Source: Sphingobacterium lumbrici (GTDB taxonomy: Bacteria; Bacteroidota; Bacteroidia; Sphingobacteriales; Sphingobacteriaceae). Taken from it: a DNA stretch of 64,000 bases. Below, piece by piece: positions 35,108 to 44,837 of this stretch. Location of the stretch: assembly GCF_006476045.1 (NCBI RefSeq), contig NZ_SRZY01000027.1, forward strand, positions 365,835-429,834, written 5' to 3'. The stretch's first letter is position 1. Each line of letters begins with the position of its first letter. A program made the position numbers and the translations under genes. A model generated the notes under the pieces. The model saw nothing but the letters and a program-made list of their open reading frames with translations, was not told the origin of the DNA and ran no database searches.

Positions 35108-38100
35108 ATGTTACCATTATACTTAAGCATCGAAGGGTTATATTCCTACCAGGAAAAACAGGAGGTTGATTTCACCAAGCTTACGGAGGCAGGGCTGTTT
35201 GGTATTTTTGGCGCTGTCGGTTCGGGAAAATCTTCTATTTTAGAAGCGATTAGCTTTGCATTGTATGGCGATACCGAACGGTTAAATAAAGCCGACAAAA
35301 GAGCCTACAACATGCTCAATCTAAAGTCCAATGGGGCCACGATTGTTTTTGATTTCATCAATTTTGAACAGCGAAAATTCCGCTTTGTAGCACAGTGGAA
35401 ACGCAGAAAACGCTTTGAAGACATTACGGCAATCGAAAGACTTGCTTACGAATGGAAAGAAAACCAATGGATTCCTATGGAATCTGCTGACGGCACTTTG
35501 GTAACTAACCTCTCCTATCCCAACTTTCGACGAACGATCATCATTCCGCAGGGAAAGTTTAAAGAATTTTTAGAACTGGGTGGAAAAGATCGCTCAGAAA
35601 TGATGAAAGAAATTTTCTATCTCAATAAATATGACCTCGGCCCAAAGGTTTCCTTTCTTCAAGCAGAAAACAATAAAAAATTGGAAAACCTGCGTGGTGC
35701 ATTAACAGGCTTCGAAGAAGTGACTGCAGCGATCATTGAATCTAAAAAAATAACATTAAACGATGCAAAGTCTTCTCTTTCACACGTAAAGAAAGAACAC
35801 AAATCCCTTGAAGAACGGTACCAAAAGCTGGTTGATATCCAGCAGGACAAAAAAGATCTGGCGAATAAGGAACTGGAACTAACTACCCTTGAACAACAAT
35901 CGGATTCGATCAGGAAAATGGAAGAAGAAATTTCGCAATTCGAGAAAACCGTTTCGAATTTCAAGGAAGCCTTAAACCATCTACATCAACTGACAACAGG
36001 AAAAGAAACGCTAGTCATCAAAATACAAAACCTCAAAGAACAAAAACTCAGCTTACAACAACAATTAACAGCCAACGAGGAAAAACTTGCTCATCTATTG
36101 CCCGATTTTAATCAAATTAACGTATTCAAAAAGCAGATTGAAGACTACAAACTCTTAATTACAAATACGGAATTAGAGAGAAAAAAGGTGGAGGTACAAA
36201 ATAGGTTAGAAAAGGGACAGCCGATCGTAAAAGAAACAAAAGAGCGGGAAGCCCTATTAATTAATAACCTTGAAGAGGAAGAAAACAAGCTGGAAATCCT
36301 AAAAAACAAAAGAATGGATACCAGTGAACTTCTAGCCATAGAGAATTGGTACCAAACCAAGGATTCTGTCGAAAAATTAAAGAAAGAGCTACAGGGAAAG
36401 TTTGAACTGAATCAATCTCAGATTCATGAACTGGAAAATCAATTTATAGATGCGAAATTGGACATCATTAATTGGGAACAGCAACTTTATTCAGCTATTC
36501 AACGATGTCAGCAAAAGCTATCCGAACTGGCGAAAGAAGAATCTGATTGGCGGCTAAAACAAGAACTTAGTCAATACGTTCAGAATCTGCACGATGGCGA
36601 AAATTGCCCTTTGTGCGGGTCACTCGACCATCCCGCGCCCATGCATGCAGAGGACGTAACAGAGCACTTAAATCAGGTATTAAGCTTGAAAGCAGATCTC
36701 CAATTAAATGAAACGGCAAATAATAAAAAACTTCAGCAGTTTACAAAAGCCGCAACACTACGTTCTGACAAAATGAAACTACACGATGAACTCAAAAATG
36801 AATTAACAATCCAGGCAAACAAATTAGCATCTCACGCCAATGAATTCAAATGGAAAGACTTTGATAGCGATGACAGAGGTACGTTTAATACCAAAAAGCA
36901 AACACTTCAAGGACTGGAAAACGATATCAAACAAAAAGAAATACACATAAAAAACCTTCGTGATGAAACCCTGTCAACACACGAGAAGGTATTGAAGTAT
37001 GAGAAATCCTTAGCCGAACTCAGCAATGACATTAAGATTCTCGAATCCAATATCCAACAAAACACAAATCAGTTGCGTGTTTTAAACGTCTACGAACTTC
37101 TCCAGATCCCGGCAGAACAATATCCAGCTATTGCCGCCAAAATTGAGCAGAAGATAGTTCACACTGAGGAAGAGTATCAATTACTCAATAAATCTATAAA
37201 TGAGCTGCACAGTAAACTTGCTTCCATATCGGGCCAATATGGCGAAAGTTATGAGCAATATACGCTTGTAAATACCCAACTCGGCGAAATACAATCGAAA
37301 ATAAATCTGCTGTTGACATCATTTGGCTATAATGACATAACAGAAGTTCAATTCGTCATCAACAAAAATCTGCCCGTTGATCAATATCGAATGAAAATCC
37401 AGAACCATTACATTCAGATCTCTGCATTGCGGAACCGGATTACAGAACTGAAGAATATAACCGGTAATGAGGGATTTACAGATCAATTGTTTGAAGAGAC
37501 AGAAACCTTATATCGAATAAAGAAAGAAGAATTAGAACTTCAACTTACCCTTACAGGTGCCTTGGAAACAGAATTTCAGCGTCTCCTGGAAGAATTCGAA
37601 AAGAAAACAAAACTGCTTACAGAATTCGAAAAAGTCAATACGCGGAAAGAAAATCTAGAAACATTAGCCAGGATGTTTAAAGGAAATGGCTTTGTAAACT
37701 ACGTATCCGGCATCCATTTAGAACGGCTTTGCGAAATAGCCAATCAACGTTTCCACCGCCTTACAAAAAACCAATTGAGCCTGAGTATTAATGACAGCAA
37801 CGAGTTTGAGGTCATTGATTTTCTGAATAACGGTTACCGCCGATCAGTCAAGACACTTTCCGGGGGGCAGGGATTCCAGGCTTCACTATGTCTGGCACTG
37901 GCTTTAGCAGAGAACATTCAATCCATGAACAAAGCAGATAAAAACTTTTTCTTTATTGACGAAGGTTTCGGAACACAGGACAACGAAAGCATCAATACCG
38001 TATTCGACACGTTGCAATACCTTCACCAAGAAAATCGTGTCGTAGGTATTATATCTCATGTAGAGGAACTGAAAGAACGGATGCCCAGATCTATTACAGT

Positions 38101-38149
38101 CCTAAAAGACATCGAAAAAGGAAGCTTGGTATCTACGTTCTATTCCTAA
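35108..38149 (+). CDS. sbcC: Exonuclease subunit SbcC (Rad50-like)
   Basis: A 1013-residue SMC-like ATPase. Walker A GAVGSGKSS (about 36-44) and, near the C-terminus, signature LSGGQGFQAS and Walker B FFFIDEGFG (about 915-960). Two coiled coils flank the zinc hook near residue 500 (ENCPLCGS, CxxC), through which two copies dimerise. Partner of SbcD, directly upstream. The last 8 codons and the stop lie within one arm and the loop of a 24-bp perfect inverted repeat (38123-38176), so the mRNA end is a long hairpin. Confidence 0.93.
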   Translation: MLPLYLSIEGLYSYQEKQEVDFTKLTEAGLFGIFGAVGSGKSSILEAISFALYGDTERLNKADKRAYNMLNLKSNGATIVFDFINFEQRKFRFVAQWKRRKRFEDITAIERLAYEWKENQWIPMESADGTLVTNLSYPNFRRTIIIPQGKFKEFLELGGKDRSEMMKEIFYLNKYDLGPKVSFLQAENNKKLENLRGALTGFEEVTAAIIESKKITLNDAKSSLSHVKKEHKSLEERYQKLVDIQQDKKDLANKELELTTLEQQSDSIRKMEEEISQFEKTVSNFKEALNHLHQLTTGKETLVIKIQNLKEQKLSLQQQLTANEEKLAHLLPDFNQINVFKKQIEDYKLLITNTELERKKVEVQNRLEKGQPIVKETKEREALLINNLEEEENKLEILKNKRMDTSELLAIENWYQTKDSVEKLKKELQGKFELNQSQIHELENQFIDAKLDIINWEQQLYSAIQRCQQKLSELAKEESDWRLKQELSQYVQNLHDGENCPLCGSLDHPAPMHAEDVTEHLNQVLSLKADLQLNETANNKKLQQFTKAATLRSDKMKLHDELKNELTIQANKLASHANEFKWKDFDSDDRGTFNTKKQTLQGLENDIKQKEIHIKNLRDETLSTHEKVLKYEKSLAELSNDIKILESNIQQNTNQLRVLNVYELLQIPAEQYPAIAAKIEQKIVHTEEEYQLLNKSINELHSKLASISGQYGESYEQYTLVNTQLGEIQSKINLLLTSFGYNDITEVQFVINKNLPVDQYRMKIQNHYIQISALRNRITELKNITGNEGFTDQLFEETETLYRIKKEELELQLTLTGALETEFQRLLEEFEKKTKLLTEFEKVNTRKENLETLARMFKGNGFVNYVSGIHLERLCEIANQRFHRLTKNQLSLSINDSNEFEVIDFLNNGYRRSVKTLSGGQGFQASLCLALALAENIQSMNKADKNFFFIDEGFGTQDNESINTVFDTLQYLHQENRVVGIISHVEELKERMPRSITVLKDIEKGSLVSTFYS

Positions 38150-38176
38150 AATGGAATAGAACGTAGATACCAAGCT
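38123..38176. repeat. 24-bp perfect inverted repeat spanning the sbcC stop codon
   Basis: Arms 38123-38146 and 38153-38176 are exactly complementary; the 6-nt loop TAAAAT contains the TAA stop. There is no T-run after it, so a plain intrinsic terminator is less likely than an mRNA-end stabiliser or a duplication-born palindrome. Confidence 0.8.
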
Positions 38177-38183
38177 AACTCCC

Positions 38184-38242
38184 AGTCACTAATTACTAGT
38201 CACTAATTACCCGTCACCAGTCACCCGTCACTAATTACCCGT
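38184..38242. repeat. Short degenerate tandem repeats at the M16 gene end
   Basis: Units of the type AGTCACTAATTAC(T/C)C and the shorter GTCACC are iterated about six times between 38184 and 38242. The array overlaps the last codons of the M16 peptidase gene (stop at 38231). It resembles replication-slippage repeats and holds no gene. Confidence 0.6.
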
Positions 38243-41095
38243 CTCCGGCAAGAGAATAAACTTAAATAACCGATCCTCCTTGAGGTATTTATTAGCCACT
38301 TCTTTAACCGAATCAATCGTCAATTTATCCAATTCTTCCAGATAACGTAGGATGTAAGTCGGGTCTTCATTATTTTGGTAGGCACCGGCAATCTGTCCCA
38401 TCCAAAATGTATTTTCCCGAAGTTGTATTTCCAACTGACGCTTTTGTTCGATAATAAATTTATCTAAATCTATTTGCGTAGGACCATCTTTCTTCACTTT
38501 ATTGATTTCATCCAACGCTGAATTAATCAGCGATTGATACTTATCTACACTAGTACCAAATCCTACTGAAAAGCTGTAACGTCCGATAGGATACTTACTG
38601 GAAGAGCCTCGTGCACCGGTACCATATACACCACCTTCATCTTCTCTTAACCGCTCTGTTAGTTTGATAGACAGCACACTTTCCAGTGCATCAAAATTCA
38701 GGTTTTCTTTTTCTGAATAATCGTAATCGCCATAATATTTTAATTGTACCATGACTTTTTCTTCCTTACCTTTATGAACAATTTTTTCAAAACCTTTATT
38801 TGGTTCTAGTATTCCCAAATTTCTAGCCTCTTCTTTTCGGGAAATAGAAGGCAATGCCGCTAGATATTGTTCCAAATAAGGCTTAACTTCCTCTTCGGTA
38901 AATGATCCAACGATAATGAAGGTGAAATCTGAAGCATCCGCAAAGCGCTCTCGGTAAATTTCTAAAGCACGTTGTTGATTAATAGTTTTAATTTTTTCCG
39001 GAGCAGGCACTATCCTGCGGATATTATCGCCATACAGACTTTTGAGCATCATATCTGAGTACACGAAATCCGGATTATCTTCCCGATTCTCCATAGAAGA
39101 CAACGTACGTGCGATACCACTTTGAAAGATATCATCATCCAACCGCGGCTCGGTGAAATAACCATAGATCAATTCAAAAGCAGTCTTCAATCCTTCTTTA
39201 TCTGTAGAACCACTTATACCTTCGCTTCGCTCTGAAATATAAGGAGAAACGTTTACATGCTTACCGGTTAAATACTTCCGAAGCTCTATGGCATTCAACT
39301 GTCCTACACCACTTCCATTTACAAAACCGGAAGCATTAGAGGCTGTCATATATTCAGCATCAGGATATAAGGACGTACCCCCCGGACTGAAAGCCGAAAT
39401 CAAGATTTGATCGTTTTTGAACGTTGTTGGCTTCAAGATTACTTTTACGCCATTACTCAGCACAATTTCTTTCGCATCAAGGCCATTAATGTTTCTAGTA
39501 GCGGTCACAACCCCTTTAGCAGGCTGCTTTGTCAATAAAGGTAATTCCGAAACTTTATCCTCGTACGCAATGATATCCTCTTTTTTAACCTCAGAAATCC
39601 ACGCATTCATCACATCCTCCGTAGGTAGCAATGCCTTATCTTTTTCAGGAGCCATGATAATTACATCTCTATTTACATCGGCATAGAATTTCTTGCCTAC
39701 ATTTTCCACCTCTTTTAACGTCAGCGTAGGTAAAAGCTGTTTCGTCAATTGATAACGATCTTCATTACTCAGTGAAGGAGCGTCATCAATGAAATTACGC
39801 AGGTAACTCTCTACGTAAACGTCAGATTTCTTCTTATCACGCTCTATATAAGATATTTCATTTCCCTTGGCAATAGAAGATATTACACGTTGGAACTCAG
39901 TCTCCGTAAAACCATATTTTTCAAAACGTTCCATTTCGCGGACTAAGGTTTTGAGTCCCAAATCAAATTTACCGGGGTTAGCGACAAATAATAAAGACAT
40001 ATTATCCAAACCACCAAAAAGAGAACCGATACTAACCTGTCCCTGTAAAAAAGGAGGATTAGCCTGCTGACTCAATTCACGAAGCCGTGAGTTAATAAGT
40101 TGATTAAATACATTTTTTAACAAAGCGCTTCTATAATCGCGTACCGTTTTTACTTTCTCTTCCCGATGCTTGATGATGATCTGCCCAACAGTATGTTGCA
40201 TCTCTGGATCGGCAACTACGATAAACTGATTTTTATTCAATAAATCTACCTTATACTCCTTACGTACTTCGGGCTTTGCCGGAGATGTCATGTCCGAAAA
40301 AAGACGGATAACTTCTTTCTCTATCTGAGCCACATCGATATCACCAACTATAATTAGAGATTGCAAATCCGGTCTATACCATTTCTTATGAAATTCCCGG
40401 ATTAATTCAGGTTTAAAAGTCGTCACTATTTCTTCTGTACCAATCGGTAGACGCTTCGAATATAGTGATCCGTTTAGCAATACCGGAAGAAACTTGTCGC
40501 GCATACGTTGATTAGCACCACGACTGCCACGCATTTCTTCCATGATGACATCGCGTTCTTTATCAATTTCTTCCGTATCCAAAAGGGCATCCTGAGCCCA
40601 ATCACGCATCACTTGAAGTCCGTTTTTCAATAATTCCGGATCATCCGAAGGGATAGGGAGCTTATATACCGTTTCATCAAATCCTGTATGTGCGTTCAAA
40701 TCACTTCCAAAACGCACCCCCGCCTTTTGTAAATAATTGACCAACTCATTTTTTGGAAAATGCTTTAATCCATTGAAATTCATGTGCTCTAAAAAGTGAG
40801 CTAATCCCTGCTCTTCATCTGTCTCCAGAATTGATCCAACCTTTATACCTAGGTACATCGTTACCCTTTTCTCCGGTTCAACATTTCTACGGATATAGTA
40901 TTTAAAGCCATTTTTAAGCGTACCCACCAATACTTCATTATCAAATGGCAATGTTTTGTCCAAAGAAATACTATCTTGAGACAGAATTACCTTTGCTATA
41001 GAATGAATTTTAGAGGTAGAGCCGATGTTGGCATCAACAGAAACAAAAGTAGCGGGTAATAGGAATGCTACCGCTAATGGTTTTAATAATTTCAT
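38231..41095 (-). CDS. M16 family zinc metallopeptidase (insulinase-like), exported
   Basis: A 954-residue protein from the ATG at 41095, with a signal peptide (MKLLKPLAVAFLLPATF). The inverted zinc motif HxxEH is HFLEH (about 100-104), with the downstream ligand Glu in the EMRGS region. The family has two homologous halves; here both an active N-terminal and an inactive C-terminal half are present (GLKFV-like core, R/Y substrate region RLREDEGGVYGTGARG near 850). An ATG 24 bases upstream is rejected because a -7-like TAACTTTA lies between it and 41095. It degrades peptides in the periplasm or at the surface. Divergent from xerD. Confidence 0.88.
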   Translation of the reverse strand: MKLLKPLAVAFLLPATFVSVDANIGSTSKIHSIAKVILSQDSISLDKTLPFDNEVLVGTLKNGFKYYIRRNVEPEKRVTMYLGIKVGSILETDEEQGLAHFLEHMNFNGLKHFPKNELVNYLQKAGVRFGSDLNAHTGFDETVYKLPIPSDDPELLKNGLQVMRDWAQDALLDTEEIDKERDVIMEEMRGSRGANQRMRDKFLPVLLNGSLYSKRLPIGTEEIVTTFKPELIREFHKKWYRPDLQSLIIVGDIDVAQIEKEVIRLFSDMTSPAKPEVRKEYKVDLLNKNQFIVVADPEMQHTVGQIIIKHREEKVKTVRDYRSALLKNVFNQLINSRLRELSQQANPPFLQGQVSIGSLFGGLDNMSLLFVANPGKFDLGLKTLVREMERFEKYGFTETEFQRVISSIAKGNEISYIERDKKKSDVYVESYLRNFIDDAPSLSNEDRYQLTKQLLPTLTLKEVENVGKKFYADVNRDVIIMAPEKDKALLPTEDVMNAWISEVKKEDIIAYEDKVSELPLLTKQPAKGVVTATRNINGLDAKEIVLSNGVKVILKPTTFKNDQILISAFSPGGTSLYPDAEYMTASNASGFVNGSGVGQLNAIELRKYLTGKHVNVSPYISERSEGISGSTDKEGLKTAFELIYGYFTEPRLDDDIFQSGIARTLSSMENREDNPDFVYSDMMLKSLYGDNIRRIVPAPEKIKTINQQRALEIYRERFADASDFTFIIVGSFTEEEVKPYLEQYLAALPSISRKEEARNLGILEPNKGFEKIVHKGKEEKVMVQLKYYGDYDYSEKENLNFDALESVLSIKLTERLREDEGGVYGTGARGSSSKYPIGRYSFSVGFGTSVDKYQSLINSALDEINKVKKDGPTQIDLDKFIIEQKRQLEIQLRENTFWMGQIAGAYQNNEDPTYILRYLEELDKLTIDSVKEVANKYLKEDRLFKFILLPETGN

Positions 41096-41172
41096 GCAAT
41101 GTAAAGTTAATGTCGCCAATTTAGGATTAATTATTTATAAAGAATACGGCCGGATAATAATTTCACATTTTT

Positions 41173-41180
41173 TAACTTCG
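41173..41180 (+). promoter_or_regulatory. -7 box of xerD (TAACTTCG)
   Basis: A one-base variant of the consensus that ends 4 bases before the ATG at 41185, again predicting a nearly leaderless mRNA. Confidence 0.5.
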
Positions 41181-41184
41181 TAGA

Positions 41185-42078
41185 ATGAATTGGCAGACGA
41201 CAAAAAAGGATTTTAAACGCTATTTAGAATTTGAACGCAACCTTAGCGGAAATTCTATTTATGCCTATCTAAATGACGTGCATAAATTGGAAGTGTATTG
41301 TGAAAACCTAAATCTGGAGATTGAAAAGTTAACCCCACAACACATCCAGCACTTTTTGCTGTGGATCGATGAGTTCGCCCTATCTCCTTTTACCCAAGCT
41401 CGCCTCTTGTCCGGACTAAAGACCTTTTTTAATTTCTTACAGATAGAATATGACCTCGCGACTAATCCATGCGAACTCATTACCCACCCTCGAATAGCGC
41501 GTAAAATGCCTTCTGTATTGAATATTGAAGAGATCGATTCATTAATCAATGCCATAGATTTATCCAAGCCTGAAGGCATGCGTAACAAGGCCATAATAGA
41601 AGTCTTATACGGTTGCGGACTTCGGGTATCAGAACTCATCAGTTTAAAGATTTCAAATCTTTTCCTTGATGTAGAGTTTATCAAAGTGGAAGGCAAAGGT
41701 AACAAGGAAAGACTTATCCCCATCGGACAGCAGGCTAGCAAATATTTAAAAATCTATATGGATGACATACGTGTACATCAGGCCATAAAATCAGGAAAAG
41801 AAGATTTTGTTTTTTTGAATCGTCGCGGCGCTCCCCTCTCTAGGGTCATGGTATTTATTATTGTTAAAGATCTGGCCCACAAAATCGGTTTAAAAAAAGA
41901 GATAAGTCCACATACCTTCAGACATAGTTTTGCTTCACATCTGGTAGAAGGCGGAGCCGACCTCCGGGCAGTACAGGATATGCTCGGACATGAAAGCATC
42001 ACAACGACTGAAATCTACACACATATTGATAAAGAGTACCTGCAATCTGTCATTACACAATTTCATCCAAGATCATAA
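41185..42078 (+). CDS. xerD: Tyrosine recombinase XerD
   Basis: A 297-residue recombinase that resolves chromosome dimers at dif with XerC. The N-terminal SAM-like core-binding domain (1-85) is followed by the catalytic domain with Arg in YGCGLRVSELI (about 143-153), HTFRHSFASHL (His and Arg, about 240-250), LGHESITTTEIYTHI with the nucleophile Tyr near residue 279. The length and lack of flanking repeats mark it as the chromosomal enzyme and not an element's integrase. Confidence 0.9.
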   Translation: MNWQTTKKDFKRYLEFERNLSGNSIYAYLNDVHKLEVYCENLNLEIEKLTPQHIQHFLLWIDEFALSPFTQARLLSGLKTFFNFLQIEYDLATNPCELITHPRIARKMPSVLNIEEIDSLINAIDLSKPEGMRNKAIIEVLYGCGLRVSELISLKISNLFLDVEFIKVEGKGNKERLIPIGQQASKYLKIYMDDIRVHQAIKSGKEDFVFLNRRGAPLSRVMVFIIVKDLAHKIGLKKEISPHTFRHSFASHLVEGGADLRAVQDMLGHESITTTEIYTHIDKEYLQSVITQFHPRS

Positions 42079-42099
42079 AGGTATCAACCTATATTTTAA

Positions 42100-42131
42100 T
42101 TTGCATCATTGTTGCATTTAACATATCTTTG
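42100..42131 (+). promoter_or_regulatory. Promoter and possible metal-responsive operator of the His-rich operon
   Basis: TTTG (42100-42103) and TATCTTTG (42124-42131) are separated by 20 bp, a consensus promoter. The spacer repeats TTGCAT (TTGCATCATTGTTGCATT), which could be a repressor site such as Zur; this is only a suggestion from position and gene content. Confidence 0.5.
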
Positions 42132-42136
42132 TCTTA

Positions 42137-42463
42137 TTGAAAGCACTAAAAACATACTTGGCTTTAGTATTGGTTTGCACCTTATTGTGTTCAAACTTAA
42201 TTCAATATAACCATTCACATCAGGAAAAACATCACACATGTGATGCAGAAGCACATCATGACGACGACCACGACAGTTGCGCCATCTGTTATCAGATTCT
42301 CTTTTCACAGACGACAGCACCTGTTTGTCATGCGATTTATTTATCACCTGTAGAAATTAACTATGGCCGTATTTTTGCAGCCGTAAATTACAATTCACTA
42401 TTCATAGGATATTCTTTCCCTCTTAGCAATAAGGGCCCTCCATTACAACTTCTTAATCACTAA
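42137..42463 (+). CDS. Small His/Asp-rich exported protein, first gene of a metal-uptake operon
   Basis: A 108-residue frame starting at a TTG 5 bp behind a consensus promoter. It begins with a signal sequence (ALKTYLALVLVCTLLCSNLI). The segment about 25-52 is packed with metal ligands: YNHSHQEKHHTCDAEAHHDDDHDSCAIC, shown here only as positions 24-51 rich in His, Asp and Cys. Such stretches bind zinc, copper or nickel. The rest looks like a short membrane-linked tail. It precedes a TonB receptor and a His-tailed lipoprotein, which suggests a periplasmic metal buffer. The start codon is uncertain since no ATG is available. Confidence 0.6.
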   Translation: MKALKTYLALVLVCTLLCSNLIQYNHSHQEKHHTCDAEAHHDDDHDSCAICYQILFSQTTAPVCHAIYLSPVEINYGRIFAAVNYNSLFIGYSFPLSNKGPPLQLLNH

Positions 42464-42505
42464 TAATAGCCGTAAAATCGAGAAATAAGAAGAAAATATT
42501 CTAGA

Positions 42506-44827
42506 ATGAATAAAATAGTAATAGCGTGCCTCTTTCTATTTGTTTCTGTTATACTTCATGCGCAAGAAAAGGATTGTAAAATCCTATTGACTGGGCAAGT
42601 TATAGATAAAACAACAAACAAAGCAATAGATGGGGCCTTGATATCCATATCTAATCAAAGTCGGGGTATATCTAAGGGAAAAGGGATCTTTAATCTAAAA
42701 AATCTATGCCCTGGATATTATACGGTACGCGTAGAGCATATCAGCTATCAGGTGCTGGAAATGGAAATCTACCTGCATCGCGACACCAGTATTAACGTTG
42801 CTTTGGATATCGAACACATCCATATAGAAGACATCAAGATAGTCGGTTATAAATCGTCTACATTGACCAGCAGCACACACAGTTTGACTGCTCAGCAATT
42901 AGCAGAATCAAAAGGTAAAGTATTTGCAGATGCACTTGCTGAGATAGCGGGAGTCACGACATTAGCTACAGGAAGTAACATTATAAAGCCAATAATTAAT
43001 GGCTTACATAGCAATCGTATTGTACTATTAAACAATGGTGTACGACAAGAAGGTCAACAATGGGGTGTAGAACATGCGCCTGAAATTGACCCCTTTATGT
43101 CGGATAAGATTGAGGTAATAAAAGGAGCTCAAGGGGTGCGTTACGGTGCTGATGCATTGGCTGGAGTGGTACTAACCAGTCCTGCCCCTATTGACTATGA
43201 AAAAGCAATCGCAGGCCGTATAAATTTAATAGGAAATAGCAACGGCAAAGGACTGGGAGGACATGCTAGATTAGAAGGGCATTTCAATAACTTCGGATGG
43301 AGAGTCTCAGCTTCCGGTAAAGGAAGTGGTAATACCAAAACTGCGGACTATTACCTCGGCAATACCGGTGCAAAAGAGCTAAATTATGACGGATACGTGG
43401 AATATATCCTGCCTCAGGGAAAACTCTCTGCATATTCCAGTCATTTCGGAACAGATCTTGGTATCTTTTATGGTGCGCACATTGGTACTATTGAAGATAT
43501 ATATGCCCGGATAGAAAATGGAAAACCTTTCGAAAGTTACGATTTCTCCTATAAGATTACAGCTCCCCGGCAGCGAGTTGCGCACGACTTGGCCAAACTA
43601 AATTGGTCTCACCAGACGAATAATGGCGGCGAACTGGAAGCGCAGTATAGTTTTCAACGCAATCATCGGCAAGAATTTGATTTGCGCCGAATAGAAAGTG
43701 ATGATACGCCTATGGCAGACATGGTATTGACGACCCAATCACTTGATGCTTCTTACACACACCATAAATCTACCGTGGGCATAAGTGCAAATTTGCAAGT
43801 ACATAACAATACGGCAGGTACAGGCACTACACCTATTATACCCAATTTTGATAATTACACCTTTGGCGTTTTTGGCATACAGCAGTTCCATTTAGCTAAA
43901 TACCATTTTGAAGTAGGTTTACGCTACGATTACAGGTACTTTGATGTCGCAGGATACCGCTACGATTATGACAGACCAAATGCAAACGGCTCCTTGAATC
44001 AGTACCTGTTAGAGGATACACGATATTTTCACAATGTCTCGGGAACTGTAGGGTTACTGTATCATTTCTTGTCAAACCTGAACTGGAAAAGCAATTTAGG
44101 ATTAGCTTGGCGGGCTCCATCGGCCAATGAACTATATAGTGATGGCGTACATCATGGGAGTGGCTCCTACGAAGTAGGAAATACAGACCTTCGAAGTGAA
44201 AAAGGATTGAAATGGGTAAATTCGTTGTTGTATAAAGATAAAGCAGAAAAAATAAACATTGGTTTAGATCTCTTCGGACAATATATTACCGACTACATCT
44301 ATGCTAATCCCAATCCAGACTCTGTAAGGCAAACCATTAGGGGCACATTCCCATTATATGCGTACACCCAAGACAACGCCTTTTTTTATGGTGCTGACCT
44401 CAAGCTGTCGTATCACTTCGTCGAGACATTCGACTATGGCGTGTCGGCATCAATTGTCAAAGCCATCAATACAACGACGAAAGAATACCTTCCCTATATT
44501 CCTTCGGACAGGTTTACACACTATCTTCAGCATAATTTTCAAGACAAACAATTGCTGAAATCTTCTTATGTCAAATTTAGTCATCGATTCGTAGCGCAAC
44601 AGTCCAGATACAAAGCCAATTCAGACTACACAGCTCCGCCGAAGGCTTATCATTTACTCGATTTTACGGCAGGAACTCAATTTCATTTAAAATCGAATAC
44701 GGTTGGAATGATCTTTAGTATCGATAATTTAACAAACAAACTGTACAAAGATTACATGGATAGATTCCGCTATTACGCTCATCAGCTCGGCAGAAACTAT
44801 TCCATTCGATTATCTTATAATTTTTAA
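42506..44827 (+). CDS. TonB-dependent receptor, ZnuD-like
   Basis: A 773-residue outer-membrane receptor. A signal peptide (1-19) is followed by a carboxypeptidase-regulatory-like domain (about 25-105), the plug (about 120-225, with NGVRQEGQQWGVEHAPEID) and a 22-strand barrel ending in aromatic YNF. The plug motif and ELYSDGVHHGSGSYEVGN in the barrel resemble zinc receptors of the ZnuD type. Metal transport is further suggested by the His-rich small protein before it and the His-tailed lipoprotein after it. Zinc as substrate is an inference; copper or heme cannot be excluded. Confidence 0.82.
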   Translation: MNKIVIACLFLFVSVILHAQEKDCKILLTGQVIDKTTNKAIDGALISISNQSRGISKGKGIFNLKNLCPGYYTVRVEHISYQVLEMEIYLHRDTSINVALDIEHIHIEDIKIVGYKSSTLTSSTHSLTAQQLAESKGKVFADALAEIAGVTTLATGSNIIKPIINGLHSNRIVLLNNGVRQEGQQWGVEHAPEIDPFMSDKIEVIKGAQGVRYGADALAGVVLTSPAPIDYEKAIAGRINLIGNSNGKGLGGHARLEGHFNNFGWRVSASGKGSGNTKTADYYLGNTGAKELNYDGYVEYILPQGKLSAYSSHFGTDLGIFYGAHIGTIEDIYARIENGKPFESYDFSYKITAPRQRVAHDLAKLNWSHQTNNGGELEAQYSFQRNHRQEFDLRRIESDDTPMADMVLTTQSLDASYTHHKSTVGISANLQVHNNTAGTGTTPIIPNFDNYTFGVFGIQQFHLAKYHFEVGLRYDYRYFDVAGYRYDYDRPNANGSLNQYLLEDTRYFHNVSGTVGLLYHFLSNLNWKSNLGLAWRAPSANELYSDGVHHGSGSYEVGNTDLRSEKGLKWVNSLLYKDKAEKINIGLDLFGQYITDYIYANPNPDSVRQTIRGTFPLYAYTQDNAFFYGADLKLSYHFVETFDYGVSASIVKAINTTTKEYLPYIPSDRFTHYLQHNFQDKQLLKSSYVKFSHRFVAQQSRYKANSDYTAPPKAYHLLDFTAGTQFHLKSNTVGMIFSIDNLTNKLYKDYMDRFRYYAHQLGRNYSIRLSYNF

Positions 44828-44837
44828 GAACATAGAC

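Noticed and set aside
38184..38242. CRISPR array
   Set aside because: Units are adjoining and too short, with no unique spacers and no cas genes in the window.
41185..42078. XerD as an element's integrase linked to the island
   Set aside because: It is far from the island, full length, has the usual chromosomal size and no flanking repeats or cargo.
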